The notes beneath the pieces were generated by a model that saw only the letters and a list, made by a program, of their open reading frames with translations, did not search any database and had not been told where the DNA came from. 64,000 bases of DNA from Candidatus Mailhella merdavium (GTDB taxonomy: Bacteria; Desulfobacterota; Desulfovibrionia; Desulfovibrionales; Desulfovibrionaceae). Position 1 is the first letter of the stretch, and the number at the start of each line of letters is the position of its first letter. Below, piece after piece: positions 17,408-25,848 of this stretch. Position numbers and translations under genes: made by a program. The DNA lies in assembly GCA_019119045.1 (NCBI GenBank), contig DWXS01000050.1:1-64000 (forward strand), read 5' to 3'.

Positions 17408-17928
17408 ATTCTGAAGAGTGAGCCTGGTCTGCTCACCATACAGCGGCTATTCAGCAACATGCGTCGAAGGGTTCATAGCTCGCCTCCGCATTGTTCATAA
17501 TACGAACTTTATATGTACATTATGAACATTTCCATGTTTGTATCCTTTACGACATGGCTTGTTTTCATGTCAACACTTTTGCCTAATGATTCTTTTTTTC
17601 ACATAATTTTTTTTGTAACGGCATTCAGTTTATTCATATAACAAACTGTTTTCTTTGTTTTTTTGAACATTAAAGACAGCTTTTCATCTTGCGTCGGCGA
17701 GTTGGGGCGGATATAGTGCGTTCACTTCTTTATCCATTTCTACACAAGCAGGAGAATGCGACGCCAATATTTGACGTAAAGAATTCTGTCGCATTCCCGG
17801 CATGTGCATGGCATGTCCTCGCGGATTGCGTATAATGCGCGGCGAATATTCATCGCCTGCGGAACGCCGCATGGAATTCCCGATTTTTCTTACTCCGGCC
17901 TCAGGCCAGCCTTTCAGGAGCTTACCAT
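17408..17928. other. 521-bp AT-rich intergenic control region
   Basis: Divergent region between the lyase 2 operon and the hydrogenase operon. Its left end (17408-17476) encodes the interrupted N-terminus of lyase 2. It then contains the operator-like repeats at 17493-17527, a strongly T-rich stretch (17570-17690), and an inverted repeat GAATGCGAC/GTCGCATTC at 17754-17762 and 17788-17796. No convincing further gene is present. Confidence 0.6.
17493..17527 (-). promoter_or_regulatory. Operator-like inverted repeat upstream of lyase 2
   Basis: GTTCATAAT (17493-17501) and ATTATGAAC (17519-17527) are a perfect 9-bp inverted repeat with a 17-base spacer, ending about 6 bases from the ribosome site at 17483-17487. 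A third partial copy, GTTCATA, lies at 17471-17477. A palindrome plus a direct repeat is the arrangement I recall for some IclR-family sites (PcaU/PobR), so the nearby IclR protein is the obvious candidate. Confidence 0.5.
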
Positions 17929-19923
17929 ATGCCGAAGCTTATCTATGGAGTATGGGACGGTATCGTATACGACAACAGGGGTGTCGATGTCCCCGTCAGC
18001 CCGGAGGGGCTGGATCTGTCTCTCTTTGATCATTTCGACGAGGGAAATCCCGCAAGAATATTTCTCAGTGAGCGGGGCTTTCTTGTATTTTCCGCCGACG
18101 CTCCCCTGCTCTGGGCCTTGTGGAAGCATTTCGACAAGGTTGCCTCGGAATCCTGCGGCAAGTGTTCGCCCTGTCGGGCAGGCGCGCCTCTGCTGCGCGA
18201 CGCGCTGGCTCACGCCTGCGGCGACGGAAATGTCGACTGGGCGCAAGTCCGCGATATTGCCGAGCAAATGGCGGTAACGTCTCTGTGCGGAGTAGGAAAA
18301 ACCGGGCCGCGTCCCTTAATCGATGCCCTGCGCCATTTTCCCTACGATCTTCGCGCTCATGGCGGAGGAACGGATCTCAATGGGCCGCACGGCTTCTACA
18401 GCGCCATTACCAGCCCCTGTATCGAGGCATGTCCGGGGATTGTGAACATTCCCCGCTATATCGACTACATCAAGGATGGTCATAATGACCTTGCGGCCAA
18501 TACCGTACTGCGCCATTACCCTCTGGTCGGCAGTTGCGGGCGGGTCTGCGTGCGCAGTTGTGAAAGTGCCTGCCGCCGCGCCAAGGTGGACGAACCTGTT
18601 TCCATCCGAAACCTCAAACGCTTTGCCGCCGATCAGGCTATCGCTTCAGGCATGCTGCGGCCACAGGCCTGCGCCCCCACAAAGGACGCCCGCGTGGCGG
18701 TAATAGGAGCCGGTCCCGTAGGTATTTCCTGTGCATATCACCTGCTGGAACGCGGTTACAGCGTGGATATTTACGAAGCAAAATCACAGGCGGGCGGCAT
18801 GATCCGCTACGGAATTCCCATCTATCGCCTGCCCAAATACACACTCCAGGAAGAAACGGATATCGTTGCGGCCATGGGAGGCAAGTTCATCTTCAACCGC
18901 AAACTCGGTCGCGATTTCAAGGTGGACGATCTCTTCGCCCAGGGCTACGAAGCGGTCTTCATCAGCGGCGGCTGCCCGCTGGGAGCCTATCTCGGCATGA
19001 AAGGAGAGGACACGTCTCTTCCGGACTATGAAAACGGCATTGAATTTCTGGAACGCGTGTATGAAGGCGTGGAGTCCGGCACTCCCCCGACGCTCAAAGG
19101 CGACGTAGTCGTCGTGGGCGGCGGCAACGTGGCCATGGACTGCTGTCGGGCGGCTACCCGTATTGCAGACGGCAAGGTTCATCTGGTCTATCGGCGTACG
19201 GAAGCCGATGCCCCAGCCGATCATGAAGAAATAGCGGAAGCGAAGCTCGAAGGCGTGGAATTTCACTTCCTCTGCGGGCAGGACACGCTGCTCACGGAAA
19301 ACGGACGCATCACCGGTCTTCGCGTGGTAGATATGGAGCGCACGGAACCCGATGCCAGCGGTCGGCGCGGCGTACGCCCCATTGCCGGTTCCGAGCATAT
19401 TCTGCCCTGCGCTCATGTCATTGCGGCCATCGGTCAGACGGCAGATCCGTCCATGATTTCCGATGACGAAGGTATTGCCCGCGATCGCAAGCATTGCATC
19501 ATCATCAATTCCGCACAGGAAACCAGCCGCAAGGGCGTATTCGCAGGCGGAGACTGCACATCGGGCCCGCGCGCTGCCGGCCCCACCACCATGATCATGG
19601 GTATGGGACAGGCCTATTTCGCCGCGCGCTCCATCGACAAGTACCTCGCCACGGGCAAAGTTCCCTTTGATTCCCGCTGGAGAATGAGCGAATGGATCGC
19701 GCAGGGCAGACTGCTGGAAGACGACCTGCCCGTCCCCGGCAAGGAAAAACAGACTCGCGTGCTGCTGCGCGAACTTTCCCCGGAAGAACGCGACCACAAT
19801 TTCCGGGAAGTAGAGCAGACTATGACGCAGGAAGAAGCCTGGGCCGAAGCCTCGCGCTGTATGCGCTGCTATCGCGTGCTTTCCGTGCTTACGGCTTCGC
19901 CCATTCCCGGTGCGGAAGCATAA
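17929..19923 (+). CDS. Glutamate-synthase-small-subunit-like flavoprotein with NuoF-type Fe-S module
   Basis: 664 residues; CAGGAG precedes the ATG. Residues about 75-125 hold SESCGKCSPCRAG and a later SLCGVGKTGP, the 4Fe-4S site found at the C-terminus of NuoF/HndC, without that protein's NADH/FMN fold. From about residue 160 onward it is a GltD/NfnB-like oxidoreductase: CIEACPGIVNIP and CGRVCVRSCESAC for Fe-S clusters, GAGPVGISCAYHL for FAD, VVVGGGNVAMDCCRA for NAD(P), and AGGDCTSGP near the end. It precedes an [FeFe]-hydrogenase by 71 bases, matching the glutamate-synthase-linked (group A2) arrangement. It probably passes electrons between NAD(P)H and the hydrogenase. Confidence 0.85.
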   Translation: MPKLIYGVWDGIVYDNRGVDVPVSPEGLDLSLFDHFDEGNPARIFLSERGFLVFSADAPLLWALWKHFDKVASESCGKCSPCRAGAPLLRDALAHACGDGNVDWAQVRDIAEQMAVTSLCGVGKTGPRPLIDALRHFPYDLRAHGGGTDLNGPHGFYSAITSPCIEACPGIVNIPRYIDYIKDGHNDLAANTVLRHYPLVGSCGRVCVRSCESACRRAKVDEPVSIRNLKRFAADQAIASGMLRPQACAPTKDARVAVIGAGPVGISCAYHLLERGYSVDIYEAKSQAGGMIRYGIPIYRLPKYTLQEETDIVAAMGGKFIFNRKLGRDFKVDDLFAQGYEAVFISGGCPLGAYLGMKGEDTSLPDYENGIEFLERVYEGVESGTPPTLKGDVVVVGGGNVAMDCCRAATRIADGKVHLVYRRTEADAPADHEEIAEAKLEGVEFHFLCGQDTLLTENGRITGLRVVDMERTEPDASGRRGVRPIAGSEHILPCAHVIAAIGQTADPSMISDDEGIARDRKHCIIINSAQETSRKGVFAGGDCTSGPRAAGPTTMIMGMGQAYFAARSIDKYLATGKVPFDSRWRMSEWIAQGRLLEDDLPVPGKEKQTRVLLRELSPEERDHNFREVEQTMTQEEAWAEASRCMRCYRVLSVLTASPIPGAEA

Positions 19924-19994
19924 AGCCTCGGCCAGATACACGGCCCTTGCTCCGCCCATGTCCGGAGAACGCCAGACCATATGAGGAATTTTCG

Positions 19995-21794
19995 ATGAAA
20001 GCATTCATCAACGGACAGGAATATGACTTTGAAGCGGGCGAAACCATTTTGCACGTCGCCCGCCGCAATGGAATTTTCATTCCCTCTCTGTGTCGTTTCG
20101 AGCCGCTCAGGCACAAGCCCGCGACCTGTCGGGTCTGCCTTGCGGAAGTGAGCGACGCGCAGGGCACGCGCATGGTTACCACCTGCGATACGCCCATGGA
20201 AGAAGGCATGAGGGTTGATACCTTCTCCAAACATGTGCGCGACATGCAGCGCGTACAGGTGGAAATGATTTTTGCCGATCATGATCAGGAATGCGTATCC
20301 TGCGCCCGCCACGGCAACTGTGAATTGCAGGATCTGGGCGAAGCCGTGGGCCTGAACCGCAACCGCTTCACGCACCGCCTGCATCCCTCCGCATCGGAGC
20401 GTCCTGTGGACGACAGTGCGGCGGGCATGATCCGGGATATGACCAAATGTATTCGCTGTCTGCGCTGTGTAAATGTCTGCCGCCAGATACAGGGGGTGGC
20501 GGCCCTCACTGTGGACGGCAAGGGCCTCGGCACCTGTATCGGCGTCGGTATGGCTCCCAGCCACAGAGCTTCCGCCTGCATTCAGTGCGGTCAATGCACG
20601 CTGGTCTGCCCGACCGGGGCCCTGGCCGAACGCGACCAGAATGACGAAGTGCTGGATTATCTGGCTTCGCCCCATGTTACTACGGTATTCGGCTTTGCCC
20701 CCTCCGTGCGCGTGTTGCTGGGCGAAGAATTCGGCTTTGCCCCCGGCGTCAATGTGGAAGGCAAAATTGTGGCCGCATTGCGCCGTATCGGTGCGGATCT
20801 GGTGCTGGATACCGATTTTGCAGCCGACGTCGTGATCATGGAGGAAGGCACGGAACTGCTGGGACGGATAAAAAACGGCGGCACACTGCCCATGTTCACC
20901 TCCTGCTGTCCGGGCTGGATCAACTATGCCGAAAAACACTGCCCCGACATTCTGCCGCACATTTCCTCAACCCGTTCGCCGCAGGGAGTGTTCGGCGCGC
21001 TTGCCAAAACGTATCTTCCGGAAAAAATGGGCATTAATCCCAAGCGAATCCGGGTCATTTCGATCATGCCCTGCATTGCCAAAAAAGATGAAGCCGCCCG
21101 CATGGAGCTGACCTCCGGAGGCATTCCGGATGTGGATGTGGTGATCACCGTGCGGGAGTTCGCCCGTCTGCTGCGACGCATGGGCGTGGATCTCCATTCC
21201 ATTGAACCGGAACCCTTCGACAACCCCTTCATGAGCGCGTCCACCGGGGCGGCAGTCATCTTCGGCTCTTCCGGCGGCGTGATGGAAGCCGCAGTACGCA
21301 CCGTCTATGCCGTACTCAACGGCAGAGAAATGGATCACATTGAAGTCGCTCCGCTGCGGGGTATGGACGGCGTACGGGAAGCAAGCATCGACCTCGGCCC
21401 GGAGCATGGAAGCATCAGGGTAGCCATCTGTCACGGTCTGCGCAACGCGCATATGCTGGCGGAAGAAGCTCTGGCCGGCAGGTCTCCCTATACCTTCATT
21501 GAAGTCATGGCCTGTCCTGGCGGCTGCATCGACGGCGGCGGCACGACCAGAGTCAAGGGAGACTATCACCCCTGTGCCGCGCGCAGACAGCAGGCTCTCT
21601 ATGCCATCGATCGCTCCATGCCGCACCGGCAGTCACACAACAACCCGCAGGTAAAAAAACTGTATGCGGACTACCTCGGTGCCCCCAACTCACACAAGGC
21701 GCACGATCTGCTGCATACCGCCTACGCCGATCGCAGGGAAAAGCCCTCGGAAAGCATCGTCAGCAACAAAAAACGACTGACTCTGACGGGTTAA
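19995..21794 (+). CDS. [FeFe]-hydrogenase catalytic subunit, HndD-type modular (group A)
   Basis: 599 residues from the ATG at 19995 (GAGGAA upstream). Domains in order: [2Fe-2S] ferredoxin-like (CRFEPL...CRVC), a His/Cys cluster segment (CVSCARHGNCELQ), two 4Fe-4S motifs (CIRCLRCVNVC and CIQCGQCTLVC), then the H-cluster domain with TSCCPGW (near 303), MPCIAKKDE (near 358) and MACPGGCIDGGG (near 506), and a small-subunit-like tail. All catalytic cysteines are present. It catalyses reversible hydrogen oxidation and proton reduction in the cytoplasm. There is no signal peptide, and no HndA/NuoE partner nearby, so the upstream flavoprotein is the likely electron partner. Confidence 0.95.
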   Translation: MKAFINGQEYDFEAGETILHVARRNGIFIPSLCRFEPLRHKPATCRVCLAEVSDAQGTRMVTTCDTPMEEGMRVDTFSKHVRDMQRVQVEMIFADHDQECVSCARHGNCELQDLGEAVGLNRNRFTHRLHPSASERPVDDSAAGMIRDMTKCIRCLRCVNVCRQIQGVAALTVDGKGLGTCIGVGMAPSHRASACIQCGQCTLVCPTGALAERDQNDEVLDYLASPHVTTVFGFAPSVRVLLGEEFGFAPGVNVEGKIVAALRRIGADLVLDTDFAADVVIMEEGTELLGRIKNGGTLPMFTSCCPGWINYAEKHCPDILPHISSTRSPQGVFGALAKTYLPEKMGINPKRIRVISIMPCIAKKDEAARMELTSGGIPDVDVVITVREFARLLRRMGVDLHSIEPEPFDNPFMSASTGAAVIFGSSGGVMEAAVRTVYAVLNGREMDHIEVAPLRGMDGVREASIDLGPEHGSIRVAICHGLRNAHMLAEEALAGRSPYTFIEVMACPGGCIDGGGTTRVKGDYHPCAARRQQALYAIDRSMPHRQSHNNPQVKKLYADYLGAPNSHKAHDLLHTAYADRREKPSESIVSNKKRLTLTG

Positions 21795-21964
21795 TGCCTT
21801 CCGACGCAAAGTCCGGAACGTGACAGAAGAACAGGAAAAGACACAGACGCATTGAAACGATGCGGAAAGCTTTCTTTTCCGTACGGCTTCCGTTCCAAAC
21901 GCCACCATCACCATTCAAGATATCAAATTTTCTTTTTCACTTGATATCGTTCGACTGCATACGG

Positions 21965-22012
21965 CGAGGCCCGCGCATTGATCGGAAAACAGCGTTCAAT
22001 GTGCGGGCCTCG
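21965..22012 (+). other. Very stable 17-bp hairpin downstream of the hydrogenase operon
   Basis: CGAGGCCCGCGCATTGA (21965-21981) pairs with TCAATGTGCGGGCCTCG (21996-22012) with one G-T pair and a 14-base loop. No U tract follows on either strand, so it is not a standard intrinsic terminator. It could protect the hydrogenase mRNA 3' end or be part of a small RNA. Confidence 0.55.
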
Positions 22013-22507
22013 TCGTCGGCAAGAGGAGGACGAACTATAGTACAGGAACATAGTGCTGCGGCATACAGGACGCCCTGATGCATGCCGCAACAGTCAGGCA
22101 TTACGCCTTCTTTTTCTCCTCCCGTCATACATCTATCCGTTTTTCCACGTTCCTCCCATTAAAAAGACGACTCTGCGACGAGGAAGCATTTCCCGAGCCT
22201 CCCGGCTCTCCGAACGAACCCCGGACACCATACCTCAGAAGAGCATTTTGCTTTTGAACATATCTGCCGCTCATGTCCCCATGTTCCAGCCTGCAGCCTT
22301 CACGCCTCCGCCGGAGCTTGCTCACCGTCCATGCCGATACACCCTGCGGGCCGTCCGTTGAACGGCTATACCGGAAGCACATTGGCGGCTCCGGCATCGC
22401 GAAGAACCATCGCTCCGCCTGAGTCCGGAAACAGATTCAAAACGAGCAGGCTCTAAGAAAAAAACACGTTCAAAGCTGTCTGCGCCTGCCGGAATTACGT
22501 TCCCAGC

Positions 22508-22542
22508 AAAAAAAGGCCGCATCCTGTTTCCATGACGCGGCC
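22508..22542 (-). terminator. Intrinsic terminator of the group B hydrogenase gene
   Basis: On the minus strand a stem GGCCGCGTC/GATGCGGCC with one mismatch is followed by seven U (A7 at 22508-22514 on plus). It begins 41 bases past the hydrogenase stop codon. Confidence 0.85.
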
Positions 22543-22582
22543 CCCATTCCGTCCCGCACGGACGGAGATTGTCAGGAAAACT

Positions 22583-24019
22583 TTATTTTCCACCCTTGGC
22601 AAATTCTGCAATGGCACGGGAATTCTTTCCGGGATCTCCCATGGTTCCCGCGCCGCCCACGCAGCCGCCCTCACAGGTCATGACTTCCACAAGATTCCCC
22701 GGACAGGGACCCGTGGCATAAGTCTTGAGTTTGCGCAGGCCGGAAAGGGAAAGCCCCGAAACGAACACGGGCTTCACTTCCGCCCGATCCCCGACGACAT
22801 TTTTGACGGCTGAGGCAACGCCGCCGGAAATGGCATATCCTCGACCGTCTCCGGAAGGAACCCTTTCCAGCGGAGCTTCCGCACACTCGCCCACGCTGAT
22901 GCCCGCGGCCTCAAAAATGGCGCTCAACTCCTCAAAGGTCAGTACATAATTGACATATTCATCTTCCAGAGCCTCAAAACGCTTTGCCACGCAGGGGCCG
23001 ATGAATACGGTCACCGTATCGGGATTGGCCTCTTTAGCCAGCTGGGCCGTATAGTGCATGGGCGTACCCGTATTGGAGACAAAGGGCAGCACTTCCGGCA
23101 CATGGCGTTTGACGGCCGTCACAAAGGCGGGGCAGCAGGAAGTGGTCATAAACTTTTCCCCTTTTTCCATGCGCTCCACAAATTCGTCAGCCTCGTTGCG
23201 CGAGGTGATATCCGCCCCGTTTGCGACCTCCAGCACGGAAGAGAACCCCAGTTCATGCAGCCCTTCAATCACCTTTCCAAGGCTGGCAGGGAATTGTCCC
23301 ACAATGGCGGGAGCGATCAACGCGGTCATATGCACGCCGCTTTTCAGCGTGGACAGCACATCAATAATCTCACTGCGTTCAATAACCGTACCGAAGGGGC
23401 AGGCCCGCATACAGCGGCCACAGCTGGTACATTTGCTGGAATCAATAGCAGCGTGTCCGTTCGCTCCCTTTTGAATGGCACGCACGGGGCAGGCTTCTTC
23501 GCAGGGTACCTTGAGGCGCACAATGGCCTGATAGGGGCAGGCGTCATGACACTTGCCGCAGTTTCTGCATTTTTCCGGATCAATATAGGATTTTCCGCGT
23601 ACTCTGGTGATTGCGCCGAACTTGCATGCACCCTCACAGGGCCGTGCAATGCAGCCCTGACACACGTCCGTCACAAAAAAACGGGCAGGCACACAGCCCT
23701 GACAGGCTATGTCGCATACGGTGAGAATGGGAGCGGAAGGCGATTTACGTTGCAGAGCCTTGCGGGCATAGACTTCCAAAGGAGTGGAATCATCCTCCTC
23801 ATCTTCAATGCGAAAGCCCAGCGCAGCCACACAGCGGAAACGGATGATCGCCCTGTCCTTATAGATACAGCAGCGGTTATATTGTGAGCCTTTGGGGCGC
23901 ATCTGATAGGGGATTTTATCCAGTTCGGAGCCGAACTCCACTCCTTTTTCCAGATAGGCGCGGGCCACACGTTCAAGAATACTATGACGGATGACATTGA
24001 CTCGATTGGCTTCTGTCAT
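22583..24019 (-). CDS. [FeFe]-hydrogenase, group B (monomeric ferredoxin-type)
   Basis: 478 residues; AAAGGAA lies before the ATG. An unusual N-terminal cysteine-rich part (CDIACQGCVPAR, CQGCIARPCEGAC) is followed by 4Fe-4S motifs (CRNCGKCHDACP, CTSCGRCMRACP) and the H-cluster domain. The H-cluster motifs deviate from group A: TSCCPAF at 293-299, GPCVAKRFE at 341-349 and MTCEGGCVGGAG at 447-458. These are the forms seen in the poorly studied group B enzymes of anaerobes, which are thought to couple ferredoxin to hydrogen. Transcribed opposite to the hydrogenase upstream, and 98 bases downstream of the T3SS-associated operon. Confidence 0.9.
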   Translation of the reverse strand: MTEANRVNVIRHSILERVARAYLEKGVEFGSELDKIPYQMRPKGSQYNRCCIYKDRAIIRFRCVAALGFRIEDEEDDSTPLEVYARKALQRKSPSAPILTVCDIACQGCVPARFFVTDVCQGCIARPCEGACKFGAITRVRGKSYIDPEKCRNCGKCHDACPYQAIVRLKVPCEEACPVRAIQKGANGHAAIDSSKCTSCGRCMRACPFGTVIERSEIIDVLSTLKSGVHMTALIAPAIVGQFPASLGKVIEGLHELGFSSVLEVANGADITSRNEADEFVERMEKGEKFMTTSCCPAFVTAVKRHVPEVLPFVSNTGTPMHYTAQLAKEANPDTVTVFIGPCVAKRFEALEDEYVNYVLTFEELSAIFEAAGISVGECAEAPLERVPSGDGRGYAISGGVASAVKNVVGDRAEVKPVFVSGLSLSGLRKLKTYATGPCPGNLVEVMTCEGGCVGGAGTMGDPGKNSRAIAEFAKGGK

Positions 24020-24117
24020 GATTTTTTCCTTTTATTCTGGATGATTGGAATTCGCTGCTTTTCCAAAAAGAATCAAAACCGTCCACGGACGCAAGGTAGA
24101 AAGGCGGGGCTAATATG

Positions 24118-25011
24118 TCAATTGAAAAGCTTGCTGCCGCTCCGTTCCGCCCGCCAATAGGCCATGACGCGACGTACAAAAGCCCTGGTTTCCGGAAAGG
24201 GAGGTATGCCCCCGTATTTCTCCACGCTGGCCGGGCCGGCATTATAGGCGGCAAGCGCAAGCTCCACGGACTGAAAACGCCGGATGAGTTCCATCAGATA
24301 TTGTGAACCGGCATAAACATTGGCACGGGGATCAAAAGGATCGATCAGCCCCAGTTCCTCCTGCGTGGCAGGCATGACCTGCATGGCTCCCTGGGCTCCG
24401 GCAGAGGATTGCGCGGTATGATCGAAGGCGGATTCCGCACGAATGACGGCAAGTACCAGCGCGGCATCCAGACCGAAAATATCCCCGGCTTCGCGGGCTA
24501 TTGTCTCCCATTCGGCGGGAGCGGGGGGAACGGAGGAAGCTGAGGCGGAAGAAATTCCTTTTTTCGGTCGCGGAGGAGGGATCATGTGCGGCCCTGCAGG
24601 CCGGGCCAACAGACGTGCATACGGGGAAAGCGCATACACATCTTCCGTCTCTTCCAGTCCGGGAACAAACAGCTCCCGCGCCGAAGGAGTTTTTTCCGTC
24701 GCTGCGGAGGGAAGCCGGATGTTTCGCGCTTCGGAAAGAAGCGCAGACGGAGCGTTCCCCCTGCGTCGGGGGATCGAGGCGACATGCTCGACACGCGGAG
24801 GAACTTCACGTTCCTCATATTCATGGGACAATATGCCCGTACCGGGAACGGACGGAGCGGGGGAAGGCCGTACAAGCTCGTAAGGGATCTGCGTTCTTTC
24901 TTCTGAAGAAGGTTCCGCCTGCGGGGCGCAGGAAGAACAAAGAACCGTCGCCCCGAAAAGCAGCACAGAAGAGCGGGCCGCTCGACGCGCCCACGGATGA
25001 AAAGAGTTCAC
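24118..25011 (-). CDS. Lytic transglycosylase (SLT domain), exported
   Basis: 297 residues. The SLT domain covers about residues 165-290, with the catalytic glutamate in IRAESAFDHTAQ, then GAQGAMQVMP and AAYNAGPASV. A basic N-terminus and a hydrophobic stretch (SSVLLFGATVLCSSC) look like a signal peptide, possibly a lipoprotein, although the lipobox is poor. A proline-rich linker of about 130 residues separates signal and enzyme. It starts at a GTG overlapping the kinase stop (GTGA). It closes the operon that begins with T3SS genes, so it may open peptidoglycan for the secretion apparatus, like IpgF/IagB-type enzymes; a housekeeping role is also possible. Confidence 0.85.
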   Translation of the reverse strand: MNSFHPWARRAARSSVLLFGATVLCSSCAPQAEPSSEERTQIPYELVRPSPAPSVPGTGILSHEYEEREVPPRVEHVASIPRRRGNAPSALLSEARNIRLPSAATEKTPSARELFVPGLEETEDVYALSPYARLLARPAGPHMIPPPRPKKGISSASASSVPPAPAEWETIAREAGDIFGLDAALVLAVIRAESAFDHTAQSSAGAQGAMQVMPATQEELGLIDPFDPRANVYAGSQYLMELIRRFQSVELALAAYNAGPASVEKYGGIPPFPETRAFVRRVMAYWRAERSGSKLFN

Positions 25012-25466
25012 GCCGCGTCGGATTCTATTTTGAAATAAAGTTCTATGGTATTCTCGCCATCGGTTCCGCTGTAGCAGTGATGAGCGGAAACGTTTCTGAC
25101 CAGATGCACGCCGAGTCCGCCGATATCCCTGTCTTCCGCACTCAGGGAAATATCCGGCTTCGGAGCTTCAAGGAAGGGATCAAAGGGCGCGCCCCAGTCG
25201 CGGATCCAGACACAGAGAAAGGGAACATCGTCCATGCTGGCATGTCGGAATCCAAGCTCCAGCATACCCCACTTGTCGGGGGGGACTTCCGGAGCCGGCG
25301 CACTGCCTTCCGCATAGGCGTATCTGACCACATTGACCAGCAGTTCTTCCACGGCCAGTTCCACAAATCCGATCATGTCCCCATATTCCTCCGCGAGATG
25401 TTCGCGCAGAAAATCCATGGCAGGAGCGCAGCTCTCGATTTTGGCTGGAAGAAGAATCCGGGGCAA
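25008..25466 (-). CDS. RsbW/SpoIIAB-type serine kinase (anti-sigma-factor-like)
   Basis: 152 residues with a TTG start at 25466. That start is chosen because AAGGAGGTG sits directly before it, and because sequence upstream in this frame is only the shadow of the STAS gene. The GHKL ATPase fold is visible in VELAVEELLVNVVRYAY (N box) and DIGGLGVHLVRN (G1 box). Proteins of this type phosphorylate a STAS antagonist and, when free, bind a sigma factor or other target. It follows the STAS gene by 25 bases, the classical pairing. Similar kinase/antagonist/phosphatase sets regulate T3SS in Bordetella (Btr), and related sets occur in Chlamydia. Confidence 0.85.
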   Translation of the reverse strand: MPRILLPAKIESCAPAMDFLREHLAEEYGDMIGFVELAVEELLVNVVRYAYAEGSAPAPEVPPDKWGMLELGFRHASMDDVPFLCVWIRDWGAPFDPFLEAPKPDISLSAEDRDIGGLGVHLVRNVSAHHCYSGTDGENTIELYFKIESDAA

Positions 25467-25491
25467 AGGGCACCTCCTTGAAATACGGCCG

Positions 25492-25830
25492 TCAGGCCCG
25501 CAGCGCGCGGATCGCGTCCTCGCGGCTGTCGCGCACGGTAAGCATGGCATTGAAACCGGAAATGCGGAACACTTCGGCCGCCATGGGTTGCAGAGAGCAG
25601 AACGCCAGTTTTCCCGAAGCCGTCTTAATCGCCTTGACCAGACCGAGTATGCCCCGCAGGCCTGCGGAACTGATATATTCCAGATCCGCCATATCGACGA
25701 CAAGCTGCGTCTTGCCCTCGGCCAGCAGCGCCCGCCCGGCGCTTTCGAATTCCGGCGTCGTGGTGGCGTCCATGCGGCCGGAAAGCGACAGGATGTTGAT
25801 GCCGTCCTGTTCCGTCACCCTGATTTCCAT
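25492..25830 (-). CDS. STAS-domain anti-sigma-factor antagonist (RsbV/SpoIIAA-type)
   Basis: 112 residues; GGAGG precedes the ATG. GRMDATTTPEFE and the phosphorylation region YISSAGLRG (serines 54-55) are characteristic. The protein should be phosphorylated by the adjacent kinase and dephosphorylated by a PP2C enzyme such as the one encoded at 55815, switching the kinase between partners. It lies 18 bases downstream of sctR and so is co-expressed with the secretion apparatus. No dedicated sigma factor gene is seen in the window, so the output of the switch is unknown. Confidence 0.9.
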   Translation of the reverse strand: MEIRVTEQDGINILSLSGRMDATTTPEFESAGRALLAEGKTQLVVDMADLEYISSAGLRGILGLVKAIKTASGKLAFCSLQPMAAEVFRISGFNAMLTVRDSREDAIRALRA

Positions 25831-25848
25831 GTATGACCTCCAACAGGG

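Larger units (their letters stand above)
21795..22582. other. 788-bp intergenic region with three hairpins, no convincing gene
   Basis: Lies between two convergent hydrogenase genes. It contains GATATCAA/TTGATATC (21919-21926, 21941-21948), a 17-bp stem (21965-22012), a nested hairpin GCGGCAT/ATGCCGC (22058-22088), and the terminator of the downstream minus-strand gene (22508-22542). Open frames of up to about 100 codons here lack ribosome sites and recognisable sequence, so I do not call them genes. Confidence 0.55.

Noticed and set aside
22053..22361. Open frames of up to 100 codons between the hydrogenases
   Set aside because: No ribosome site, skewed P/R-rich composition, nothing recognisable.
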